This document shows positions 15,002-20,481 of a DNA stretch of 20,481 nucleotides, one piece after another. The stretch comes from a virus. Location of the stretch: positions 1 to 20,481 of the IMG/VR virus record IMGVR_UViG_3300042475_004839. One strand, given 5' to 3'. Made by a program: the position numbers and the translations under genes. Position 1 is the first letter of the stretch. Every line of letters begins with the position of its first letter. A model generated the notes under the pieces. That model made no database searches, was not told where the DNA came from, and saw only the letters and a list, made by a program, of their open reading frames with translations.

Positions 15002-15003
15002 GC

Positions 15004-15474
15004 TTAGTTTTCGGTGTGGACTTCGATGGTGACGCGGAGTTTGAGGCCGCTGGCGCTGTGGGTGCCGGCGCCGCCGGTGCTGGCGGCAACAAAGAGGCTG
15101 CCGCTGTTGACGGTGAAGGGCAGGCCGATGTCGGTGTTTTGTCCGAAACGGCTGCCGATGAGATCCGTGCTGGTGGTGACGGCGGCGGTGCCGAGGAGCT
15201 TCTCGGCGTCTGCGTCGCTGATGCTGATGGCGCTATTGGCCGTGCCGAGGGTGAAGGTGGACCCGGCGAAATACAGCGTGATGGTCTGCGAGGCTTGGTC
15301 GTCGGTGTCGAGGATCGAGGCGTGCTTGATGACGCCGCTGACGAGGGCGTTGCCGAAGTCGAGTTCGATGGTCGGGAACAGAACGTCGTTCGCCGTGTAG
15401 GCGTTGGTGTCGAGCACCGGCGTGACGGTGACGGTGCGGTTGATGAAGTTGGCGATGCGTGTGTTGGCGTTCAT
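15004..15474 (-). CDS. Putative virion structural protein, 156 aa
   Basis: A beta-rich small protein with Thr/Ser/Gly-rich strands (VTVTPVLDTNAYTANDVLFP, ITLYFAGSTFTLGTANSAIS, LRVTIEVHTEN). No membrane segment or catalytic motif. It follows the adaptor gene and precedes the lectin-like fibre gene by two bases (TAAGCATG). Start ATG at 15472-15474 has no Shine-Dalgarno but follows a heptad repeat with a 5-base spacer. Such proteins are commonly virion decoration or tail components; the exact place is unknown. Confidence 0.6.
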   Translation of the reverse strand: MNANTRIANFINRTVTVTPVLDTNAYTANDVLFPTIELDFGNALVSGVIKHASILDTDDQASQTITLYFAGSTFTLGTANSAISISDADAEKLLGTAAVTTSTDLIGSRFGQNTDIGLPFTVNSGSLFVAASTGGAGTHSASGLKLRVTIEVHTEN

Positions 15475-15479
15475 GAAGA

Positions 15480-15500
15480 GTTGAGAGTTGAGGGTTGAGG
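15480..15500 (-). repeat. Heptad repeat (YCTCAAC)3 upstream of the 156-aa gene
   Basis: Coding-strand units CCTCAAC, CCTCAAC, TCTCAAC, then spacer TCTTC (5 bases) and ATG. It adjoins a nonamer repeat at 15512-15537, so the whole 62-base gap is made of repeats. Confidence 0.85.
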
Positions 15501-15511
15501 GTTTGGAAATA

Positions 15512-15537
15512 CCTTCGTTAGCTTCGTTGGCTTTTGT
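15512..15537 (-). repeat. Nonamer repeat at the adaptor-gene 3' end
   Basis: The coding strand reads AACAAAAGCCAACGAAGCTA then ACGAAGG. It starts within or just after the TAA of the adaptor gene and matches the repeat at 13692-13717. Confidence 0.75.
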
Positions 15538-16157
15538 TAATAATGTCCGATTCGGGCGGACCAGGCTTGGGGTTGGTTTTGCTGGAAGTAGAACTTGTCT
15601 CGTTCGGTCACTAATTCATTCATGGCTTTTTCTTCCATGAGCGTTGATTTCGTGAGCTGGCCGTCTTCTTCGAGAAGCGAGGCTGTCAGGAGATAACCGA
15701 CGGCTTTGCTCAACACGGCGGGGACGGTGGCCGAGAGGTTGCTCGTGGTGTAGGTGTCGGGGCGCGTGCGGTAGCGGACCCAGGCGGTGGCGGGGATGTC
15801 GGTGTCGTCCGGAAGGCGGATGCTGTCGCCGAGGAGACTGTATTGGAGTTCGCGGGGTGAGGCTGTTTTGTTCGGGTTGTCCCTGGTGATGTTAAAGACT
15901 TCGCCCATCGGGGTCTCGCCGCCGCCTTGGTCGTAGTCGATGTAGAAGCCGTTCGTTTCGTCGCCCTGGATGGTGCGCTCTTCGATGCGGCACAGCTCGG
16001 GCCAATCCGCCCAGGTCCAGCAGGTCTCGATGGCGTCGTTCGCCGCGGCGACGAGCATGGTCTGCGCACCGGAGGGAATATTTGCCAACGCAGAGGCGTC
16101 GTTGCCGACTCTCTGCCAGGCGCGTAACAAAATGCTTTGGAGTGTGACGGTGCGCAT
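15537..16157 (-). CDS. Head-tail adaptor (T7 gp11-like tail tubular protein A), 206 aa
   Basis: The length and pattern fit the podovirus adaptor: an N-terminal helical part (LQSILLRAWQRVGN, MLVAAANDAIETCWTWADWP), a central beta part with ELCRIEERTIQGDETNGFYI, a C-terminal helical part with AVGYLLTASLLEEDGQLTKS, and a C-terminal ERDKFYFQQNQPQAW. It would join the portal to the tail nozzle. The start ATG at 16155-16157 has no Shine-Dalgarno and is preceded by heptad repeats. The nearest upstream genes are fibre-like, not capsid genes, which is unusual. Family by eye; fairly likely. Confidence 0.72.
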   Translation of the reverse strand: MRTVTLQSILLRAWQRVGNDASALANIPSGAQTMLVAAANDAIETCWTWADWPELCRIEERTIQGDETNGFYIDYDQGGGETPMGEVFNITRDNPNKTASPRELQYSLLGDSIRLPDDTDIPATAWVRYRTRPDTYTTSNLSATVPAVLSKAVGYLLTASLLEEDGQLTKSTLMEEKAMNELVTERDKFYFQQNQPQAWSARIGHY

Positions 16158-16164
16158 TTTGTCA

Positions 16165-16192
16165 GTTGAGGGTTGAGGGTTGAGAGTTGAGG
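16165..16192 (-). repeat. Heptad repeat (YCTCAAC)4 upstream of the adaptor gene
   Basis: Coding-strand units CCTCAAC, TCTCAAC, CCTCAAC, CCTCAAC, then spacer TGACAAA (7 bases) and ATG. It begins 4 bases after the preceding stop and is the most regular copy. Confidence 0.88.
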
Positions 16193-16196
16193 GACA

Positions 16197-16634
16197 TTAG
16201 GAGTTGAGGGCCTGCATGGCGGACTGCACGGCGGCTTCAAAGGTGACGCTGGGATTCGGCCAATCGTTACGCGGCGCCGGATTGGCGGCGAACATGGTGA
16301 GGACTTGCTGCAAGTAGGCTTCGACGGCGTCCAGCTCGGCGCAGGTTTTGCCTGCGGCGGTGATGGACTGGCGCAGATACAAAAGTGTGGGCTGGCGACT
16401 GCCGCCGAGGCCGACAGACTCAAGGTGTTCTTCGGCGGTGACAGCGGGCGGAGGCGTGGGGATGAGCGTGCGACTGGCGGCGTCCCAGATGAGGCTGCCG
16501 TTTTGCAGTCCTTCGCCTTGCTCGTCGGTGAGCGGCAGCGCGGTGATGCCTGCCGGTAGCGGATCGGCAATGACGGTGCCGATGCTGACGCTTTGGCCTG
16601 TCGTGGTGTTATAAAGGAGGTGCCAGTTTTGCAT
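16197..16634 (-). CDS. Hypothetical phage protein, 145 aa
   Basis: The N-terminal half (NWHLLYNTTTGQSVSIGTVI, ADPLPAGITALPLTDEQGEG, IWDAASRTLIPTPPP) is like the short beta modules of fibre-associated proteins. The C-terminal half (from ~65) is helical: EEHLESVGLGGSRQPTLLYL, RQSITAAGKTCAELDAVEAY. No catalytic motif. It lies directly after the 279-residue virion protein (3-base gap) and before the adaptor. It may be a fibre assembly or attachment protein, an inference from position only. Start at ATG 16632-16634 lacks a Shine-Dalgarno. Confidence 0.6.
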   Translation of the reverse strand: MQNWHLLYNTTTGQSVSIGTVIADPLPAGITALPLTDEQGEGLQNGSLIWDAASRTLIPTPPPAVTAEEHLESVGLGGSRQPTLLYLRQSITAAGKTCAELDAVEAYLQQVLTMFAANPAPRNDWPNPSVTFEAAVQSAMQALNS

Positions 16635-16637
16635 GAC

Positions 16638-17477
16638 TTAGGGGATGCCGATGAGGGTGAAGCCGTAGCTGCTGGGACCTGTCGCTATGTTGTGCCTCAC
16701 GGCGAGGCGGCTGCCTGCTGGGATGCTTCTGCCGAACAGGCTTAAATACGGCGGCGCGCTTTGGACGGCTTCGGAGTTGTTGTAGGCCACAAGTGTTATA
16801 CCGAAGACCACTTCGCTGCCCGAAGCCCCAACGCCGAGGTCAAGCTGCGGTCCAATAGACGAAATGGCTGCGCTGTGTGCAGACGGAATTATTGCAACGG
16901 CGCGGTATGCTTGTGATGTCGATGCCGTTGCTTGCACCCATGTTCCGCTGGCTCCGCTGAAGCTGATTCCTTGGCTGTTTGCCGTGTTGCCGCCGATTAC
17001 GTCAACGCTGGTCGGCGCGGTGGCAAAATCGCCAACGTCGAACAAGAAAGCTTGAACTGACGCAGTCTTGCCGCCTGTGACGACAGACTGGATGCGGGCG
17101 GACAGGCGGGTGCCGCTGGCGATTTTGAGCGGAATAGTAATGGCAACGCCTACAGGTCCCGCGGTGGTTTGTGCACTACCGATTGCTATGTCGGAGGCAA
17201 CAGCGGATTCAGAGCCGCTGGCTCCTGTGGCCAGATCAAGAAGCGTTGCTGTAGCCGTTGACACCGCTGAGACATCTTGCACATGCAGCACCAACAGCGA
17301 GGCGTTAGCGGAAGCGCTGGCGATAAGTTCAGACCACGATCCTTTGGTGTGCGCGGAGGTGTTCGCAGTGACGGTGACAAGACCGCTGTCGTTGACCAGC
17401 GTGTAGGCGTCCTCAAACCAGTCCTTACTGCGGAAGAGCGGCGTGGCACCGAGATAGGCTTTTTGCAGGAGGGCCAT
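16638..17477 (-). CDS. Putative virion or fibre protein, 279 aa
   Basis: A low-complexity, beta-rich protein with many Ala, Ser, Thr and Gly residues and no charged helix: ALLQKAYLGATPLFRSKDWF at the start, LDLATGASGSESAVASDIAI, VSVDVIGGN-like central loops, then PYLSLFGRSIPAGSRLAVRH and SYGFTLIGIP at the end. The composition fits a trimeric fibre or a surface appendage protein. Its end borders the 145-residue gene; its start follows the previous stop with TGACCCATG and no Shine-Dalgarno. It is not obviously a capsid protein. The role is inferred from composition and position. Confidence 0.55.
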   Translation of the reverse strand: MALLQKAYLGATPLFRSKDWFEDAYTLVNDSGLVTVTANTSAHTKGSWSELIASASANASLLVLHVQDVSAVSTATATLLDLATGASGSESAVASDIAIGSAQTTAGPVGVAITIPLKIASGTRLSARIQSVVTGGKTASVQAFLFDVGDFATAPTSVDVIGGNTANSQGISFSGASGTWVQATASTSQAYRAVAIIPSAHSAAISSIGPQLDLGVGASGSEVVFGITLVAYNNSEAVQSAPPYLSLFGRSIPAGSRLAVRHNIATGPSSYGFTLIGIP

Positions 17478-17480
17478 GGG

Positions 17481-18014
17481 TCAGGGATCGGTGATGAGGA
17501 AAAGCGTGGCCGCGTCGGGTGAACCGATGGCGTTGTATTCCGCTTGGGTAAGCGAAACGATGTTGTTGACCACGTCGGAGCCAGTGCCTGCGGAGGTGTC
17601 GCTGACGACGTTGACGCCGGAGCGGTCGGCGGCCGTGAGCGTGCGGGTGGTGCCGGTGGTGATGCCGGAGAGTTGGAACTTCAGATTCTTGGTGGCGTCG
17701 CCGTCGTCGTAGATGAGGAATGCGGCGTCTGACATCACATCGTGGAAGGACGTGTCGGTGAGCTGGTAGTCGTTGTCGCGGGAGGCGCCGACGATGGCTT
17801 TGCGGACATACACGCCGGCTTGTTTGTAGGAGCTGAAGGGCCAGGTGCCGGAGTTCGAGCGAACGAGCCAGCGGCTATCGAGGGCCGCCGATCCGTCGAG
17901 CGGGAGATCGGCATAGGTTGCCACTTCGCCTGCGAAGAAGGCAGAGCCGCCGCCGCCTCCGCCAGAACCTTTCTGGTCGAAGTTGCCGGTGAACGGATTG
18001 AAGGCGAAGCCCAT
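17481..18014 (-). CDS. Putative tail fibre-type protein, 177 aa
   Basis: The N-terminus GFAFNPFTGNFDQKGSGGGGGG is a fibre-type linker seen before many phage appendage modules: a short conserved start then a Gly run at residues ~16-23. The following AFFAGEVATYADLPLDGSAAL and DSRWLVRSNSGTWPFSSYKQ are also found in fibre proteins; the C-terminus (SLTQAEYNAIGSPDAATLF, LITDP) is the typical end of a small fibre module. No trimer motif or enzyme is seen. The start is preceded by a repeat-like sequence (CCAATTTCTAATTTCCA) rather than a Shine-Dalgarno. Confidence 0.65.
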   Translation of the reverse strand: MGFAFNPFTGNFDQKGSGGGGGGSAFFAGEVATYADLPLDGSAALDSRWLVRSNSGTWPFSSYKQAGVYVRKAIVGASRDNDYQLTDTSFHDVMSDAAFLIYDDGDATKNLKFQLSGITTGTTRTLTAADRSGVNVVSDTSAGTGSDVVNNIVSLTQAEYNAIGSPDAATLFLITDP

Positions 18015-18037
18015 TGGAAATTAGAAATTGGAGATTT
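18013..18037 (-). repeat. AATTTCC/AATTTCT repeat upstream of the 177-aa gene
   Basis: The coding strand reads AAATCTCCAATTTCTAATTT then CCAAT, with CCAATTTCT and TAATTTCC repeated, ending at the ATG. It starts inside the TAA of the preceding gene. It is a third distinct junction-repeat family. Confidence 0.55.
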
Positions 18038-18245
18038 AAGAGCGGGTGACGGTGGCGATGCGGGCGTCATCGCTGGACGGCGTGCCGCCGACATAGGTGA
18101 AGGTGAGCGTGGCGACTGTCTGGCTGCCTTCTTTGTAGACCACCGTGGAAAGATTGTTTGTCGTGGAAACGTAATTCAGCTCAACGGCGTTGTGCTGGGG
18201 AATATTTAGACCGGCGATGTTTCTGACGGAGACGTTTGGATGCAT
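18036..18245 (-). CDS. Hypothetical small phage protein, 69 aa
   Basis: A short, probably all-beta protein (HPNVSVRNIAGLNIPQHNAV, ELNYVSTTNNLSTVVYKEGS, QTVATLTFTYVGGTPSSDDA). No recognised domain. It lies between the portal and the fibre-like protein, in the right place for a small virion or appendage-associated protein. The start ATG at 18243-18245 is preceded by an octamer repeat (AGTCTCTT) and CTCCTCCC, with no usual Shine-Dalgarno. Confidence 0.55.
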   Translation of the reverse strand: MHPNVSVRNIAGLNIPQHNAVELNYVSTTNNLSTVVYKEGSQTVATLTFTYVGGTPSSDDARIATVTRS

Positions 18246-18252
18246 GGGAGGA

Positions 18253-18292
18253 GAGACGAAGAGACTAAAAGACTAAGAGACTAAGAGACGGG
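18253..18292 (-). repeat. Octamer repeat (AGTCTCTT-type) at the portal 3' end
   Basis: Seen on the plus strand as GAGACGAA, GAGACTAA, AAGACTAA, GAGACTAA, GAGACGGG. The TAG stop of the portal gene (18281-18283) lies inside it, so the portal reads into the repeat and stops there. Confidence 0.85.
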
Positions 18293-20389
18293 AGATGCGG
18301 ACATGCCGAGTTGCTGGTCTTGGGCCATCTTTTGCAGCGCGGGCTGGGCGCCGGTGCGGCCGATTACGGCGTTTTGCTGCTGCTGGAGCTGGAACTGGAA
18401 AGCCTGTGCTCTCGCGTCGATCATTGAGCGGAAGATTTCGTCTTGCTGGTAGCGCTGCTGGACGGCGGGGTTGGACTGAATGATTTGCTGCAGGGTTTGC
18501 AGCCTTACCTGCGCGTTTTGGCCGCCCTCCTTGAGCGGGGGTTCGGTGCCTGCGGCGATTTTTGCGAAGGCTCCTTGCTCGTCTTCTTGCTCGGCGGCGG
18601 TGGCTTGGCCGATGTCCTGGACGAGGATTCCGGCGAGGTTGGGGTCAACCGCTTGGAACATGTATTTCACAAGACCGGCGCGGTCGATAACGCCGAAGCT
18701 GTCCAGGGGAACCAAGACTTTGGCGAGGTAATCTAATTTGGCGCCGAGGGCTTCGGAGTCGAGCAGTCGGGCGTCGAACTCGCATGTCACGTCAAAGCGG
18801 CCGCGGATGTCGGCGGGGCTGGCGGTGAGCGGGAGATTGGGGTTGCCGGTGACGCGGGCGACTTCTTCGTCGGTCATGTATTGTTGACAGAGCGAGAGCG
18901 TCTGGACGAGGCAGAGCTTCATGTCGAGGAGCCACGAATCGACCAGCTCCTGAGTGTGCAGCATGTAGCGTTGCGGCGGGACGGCTTCGGAGATTCGTCC
19001 GAAGTAGTTGTCCACGTCGTTGCGGATGGACATCTCAACTTCGATGCTGCCGGCGTCAGGCTGCGGCGGGTTCATCCAAGAGATCTCGCCGGGGCGGCGC
19101 TCGGGGATTTGCACGCCCGGTCCCATGATGAGGTCCATCTTGCCGCGCGCGGCGGGGGTTTTGAGCGGGGGCAAGGTGACGATGCTGGCGCGGTCGCCTC
19201 GCATGTCGCGTTGGATTTTGACTTCTTCCTGGGCGGTCTGGACGATCTCCGGCACGCCGCGGGACTCCAAGATGGGGCGCGAGGCGCGCTCGCGGGGCAG
19301 CTCGACGAAGGGATAAAGCGCGTGGGCGTAGGGCAGGATGTCGTGGACGGCGGTGCGATCCGGGACGTGGTAGCTGAGGACGGTGCGGGTGACGCGCATC
19401 GCCTTGGTGCGGTCGTCGTGCTCCTTCCTGTAGACGTGCCAGATCTCGATCATGTCGCGCTGGTGGTCGTAGAGGAACTGGTCGCTGCGGTGGAGGTTCA
19501 GCGAGATGCGGCGGATGTCGCCTTTCTTCTCTACGACTTGCTCGACCCACTTGTCGTCCCAACCCTCGACAGCGGCACGTTCGCGCAACTCCGGTTCGGT
19601 CATTAGCTCGCGTCGGGCAACGAACGCGGCACGCTGTAATGAGTAGGTCTGGGCGGGGAAGATGATGTCTTCCCAAGGCTCAAGCGCGGTCCACTGGGGC
19701 CGGCTTTCAAAAACGTAGGGTTGCTCCCATTCGACGAAGCCTTTTTCGCGGAAGGCGCGGACTTTGGCGGTGCTGCCGAGTTCCGGGATGACTTCGCCCA
19801 TCAACTGCGCGGCCAACTCCTCTTGTTCCGGGTCAAGGACGACTTCGAGAAGGGCTTGCAGGTTGGGGTCTTGCGACTCCTGCAGCATCATCATGGCGTC
19901 TTCCATGCTGAAGCTCTTGATCTCGGTGCGGGTGGTCTTGATCCAATCGACGGCCATGACGGCGAGGCCGTAGGTCTCGCGGAAGTTTGCGGCGAGCTGC
20001 ACTTCGCGCCGGAGGTCATCCAAGACGTGCTGAAAGAGGAGCCACTTGAGGACGGACTCCGCGGCGCTGCGCTTGTCGATGTCCATGGACTCGACGGGCT
20101 GGACCTGGACGCGCGCCTTGAAGAAGGCGTTGGTCAGCATGGCAACGTGATCTCGGACGATGGTGTCGGCCATGCGCACGCGGGAATCTAAACTTTTGTC
20201 CCATGGGAATGGGCGCTTGCCGAGAGCCTCTTGGTGCTTGCGGCCGTCGTCGGTCTGGCCGGCCCAGATGCAGAAGCGGGTGTTCCAGTTGCGGAGCTTC
20301 CGCTGGACGTAGCCGCTGCCATCGGCGTCGGCTTCATCGATGTCCGAAAGGATTTCGGAGATTTTGTCGCGGTCGGGTGCTTTGATCAT
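18281..20389 (-). CDS. Portal protein, 702 aa
   Basis: Forms the DNA-entry ring at the head vertex. The N-terminal part has WAGQTDDGRKHQEALGKRPF, PWDKSLDSRVRMADTIVRDH and VAMLTNAFFKARVQV, the signature of P22- and podovirus-like portals. The middle is mixed alpha/beta with LEPWEDIIFPAQTYSLQRAA (the stem/wing region), and the C-terminal ~90 residues are Gln-rich and helical (VRLQTLQQIIQSNPAVQQRY, FQFQLQQQQNAVIG), like the barrel/crown of large portals. The start directly follows the TAA of the upstream gene (TAAATG). The stop TAG is provided by an octamer repeat. The size (~700) matches podovirus-type portals. Confidence 0.85.
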   Translation of the reverse strand: MIKAPDRDKISEILSDIDEADADGSGYVQRKLRNWNTRFCIWAGQTDDGRKHQEALGKRPFPWDKSLDSRVRMADTIVRDHVAMLTNAFFKARVQVQPVESMDIDKRSAAESVLKWLLFQHVLDDLRREVQLAANFRETYGLAVMAVDWIKTTRTEIKSFSMEDAMMMLQESQDPNLQALLEVVLDPEQEELAAQLMGEVIPELGSTAKVRAFREKGFVEWEQPYVFESRPQWTALEPWEDIIFPAQTYSLQRAAFVARRELMTEPELRERAAVEGWDDKWVEQVVEKKGDIRRISLNLHRSDQFLYDHQRDMIEIWHVYRKEHDDRTKAMRVTRTVLSYHVPDRTAVHDILPYAHALYPFVELPRERASRPILESRGVPEIVQTAQEEVKIQRDMRGDRASIVTLPPLKTPAARGKMDLIMGPGVQIPERRPGEISWMNPPQPDAGSIEVEMSIRNDVDNYFGRISEAVPPQRYMLHTQELVDSWLLDMKLCLVQTLSLCQQYMTDEEVARVTGNPNLPLTASPADIRGRFDVTCEFDARLLDSEALGAKLDYLAKVLVPLDSFGVIDRAGLVKYMFQAVDPNLAGILVQDIGQATAAEQEDEQGAFAKIAAGTEPPLKEGGQNAQVRLQTLQQIIQSNPAVQQRYQQDEIFRSMIDARAQAFQFQLQQQQNAVIGRTGAQPALQKMAQDQQLGMSASPVS

Positions 20390-20479
20390 TTAAGGGACAA
20401 GCACCGTGGTGCGGCGCGGGGTGTAGTGGACGGCGGTCTCGGGGTGGCGCTTTTTGAAGTCATCGCGCCAGCCTTTGTC
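20390..20479 (-). CDS. Unidentified gene, C-terminal 29 codons only
   Basis: A leftward frame enters from the right edge and ends at TAA (20390-20392), directly followed by the portal ATG. It reads DKGWRDDFKKRHPETAVHYT then PRRTTVLVP. In phages the gene before the portal is often the terminase, but this tail is too short to identify it, so no function is assigned. The contact with the portal start suggests translational coupling. Confidence 0.55.
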   Translation of the reverse strand, partial: DKGWRDDFKKRHPETAVHYTPRRTTVLVP

Positions 20480-20481
20480 GG

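Noticed and set aside
10556-16192. CRISPR-like array
   Set aside because: The repeated units are 7 bases without spacers of constant length, located at gene junctions; not a CRISPR array.
16161-16196. 11-codon minus-strand frame (MSLNSQPSTLN) coded by the heptad repeat, overlapping the upstream stop as TAATG
   Set aside because: Could be a coupled leader peptide, but such a frame arises readily from this repeat, and there is no sign of selection on it.
15710-16570. Minus-strand 286-aa frame overlapping the adaptor and the 145-aa gene
   Set aside because: Pro/Ser/Arg-rich, low complexity, crosses two real genes and their junction repeat; a shifted-frame shadow.
18881-19606. Plus-strand open frame (241 aa) opposite the portal gene
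   Set aside because: Antisense shadow of the portal; Val/Asp/Leu-rich and without motif.

Overview
The window is a piece of a tailed-phage or prophage genome, GC-rich (about 60% by eye). It holds one rightward gene at the left edge (a tyrosine recombinase cut by the window) and a leftward late operon filling the rest. The operon is read from right to left. It starts with the last 29 codons of an unidentified gene and the portal protein, then runs through fibre-like and virion genes, a head-tail adaptor, a lectin-like fibre, a lysis cassette, a large tail nozzle-like protein and a tail-collar protein. It ends with a cluster of ejection-type virion proteins and a 1735-residue multidomain protein. 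A stem-loop with a T-rich tail, lying inside the 3' end of the integrase gene, probably ends the operon. The order portal, adaptor, large tubular protein, internal virion proteins points to a podovirus-like temperate phage. No terminase or major capsid gene was recognised; they are probably to the right.

Region by region: 3-911 integrase (+); 886-914 terminator; 944-6151 giant ejection/polyvalent protein; 6154-7185 and 7185-7832 internal virion-like proteins; 7857-8666 PAPS reductase-family enzyme inserted among them; 8666-9535 third internal virion-like protein; 9540-9884 unknown; 9887-10549 tail-collar fibre; 10586-12706 tail nozzle-like protein; 12724-13905 lysis cassette (amidase, small lipoprotein, two small membrane proteins, the last two genes too short or too featureless for firm naming); 13902-18245 adaptor, fibre and virion genes; 18281-20389 portal; 20390-20479 partial gene. 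Genes are packed tightly with many TAATG and ATGA stop-start overlaps, so there is almost no free intergenic DNA.

The host cannot be fixed from this sequence. The intercistronic low-complexity repeats, frequent lack of Shine-Dalgarno motifs and GC content would fit a Verrucomicrobiota-type host, but that is an inference from general impression only. The most unusual signal is that many gene junctions in the right half are filled by short tandem repeats of several families. One of these is a 7-base unit, read CTCAACC/CTCAACT on the coding strand, which stops 5-7 bases before four different start codons. Several genes take their stop codon or last residues from these repeats. The second notable item is the giant protein, whose C-terminal third is built of unrelated domains (SAP-like, ADP-ribosyltransferase-like, unknowns) separated by a repeated Q-A/G-M-P-D linker.
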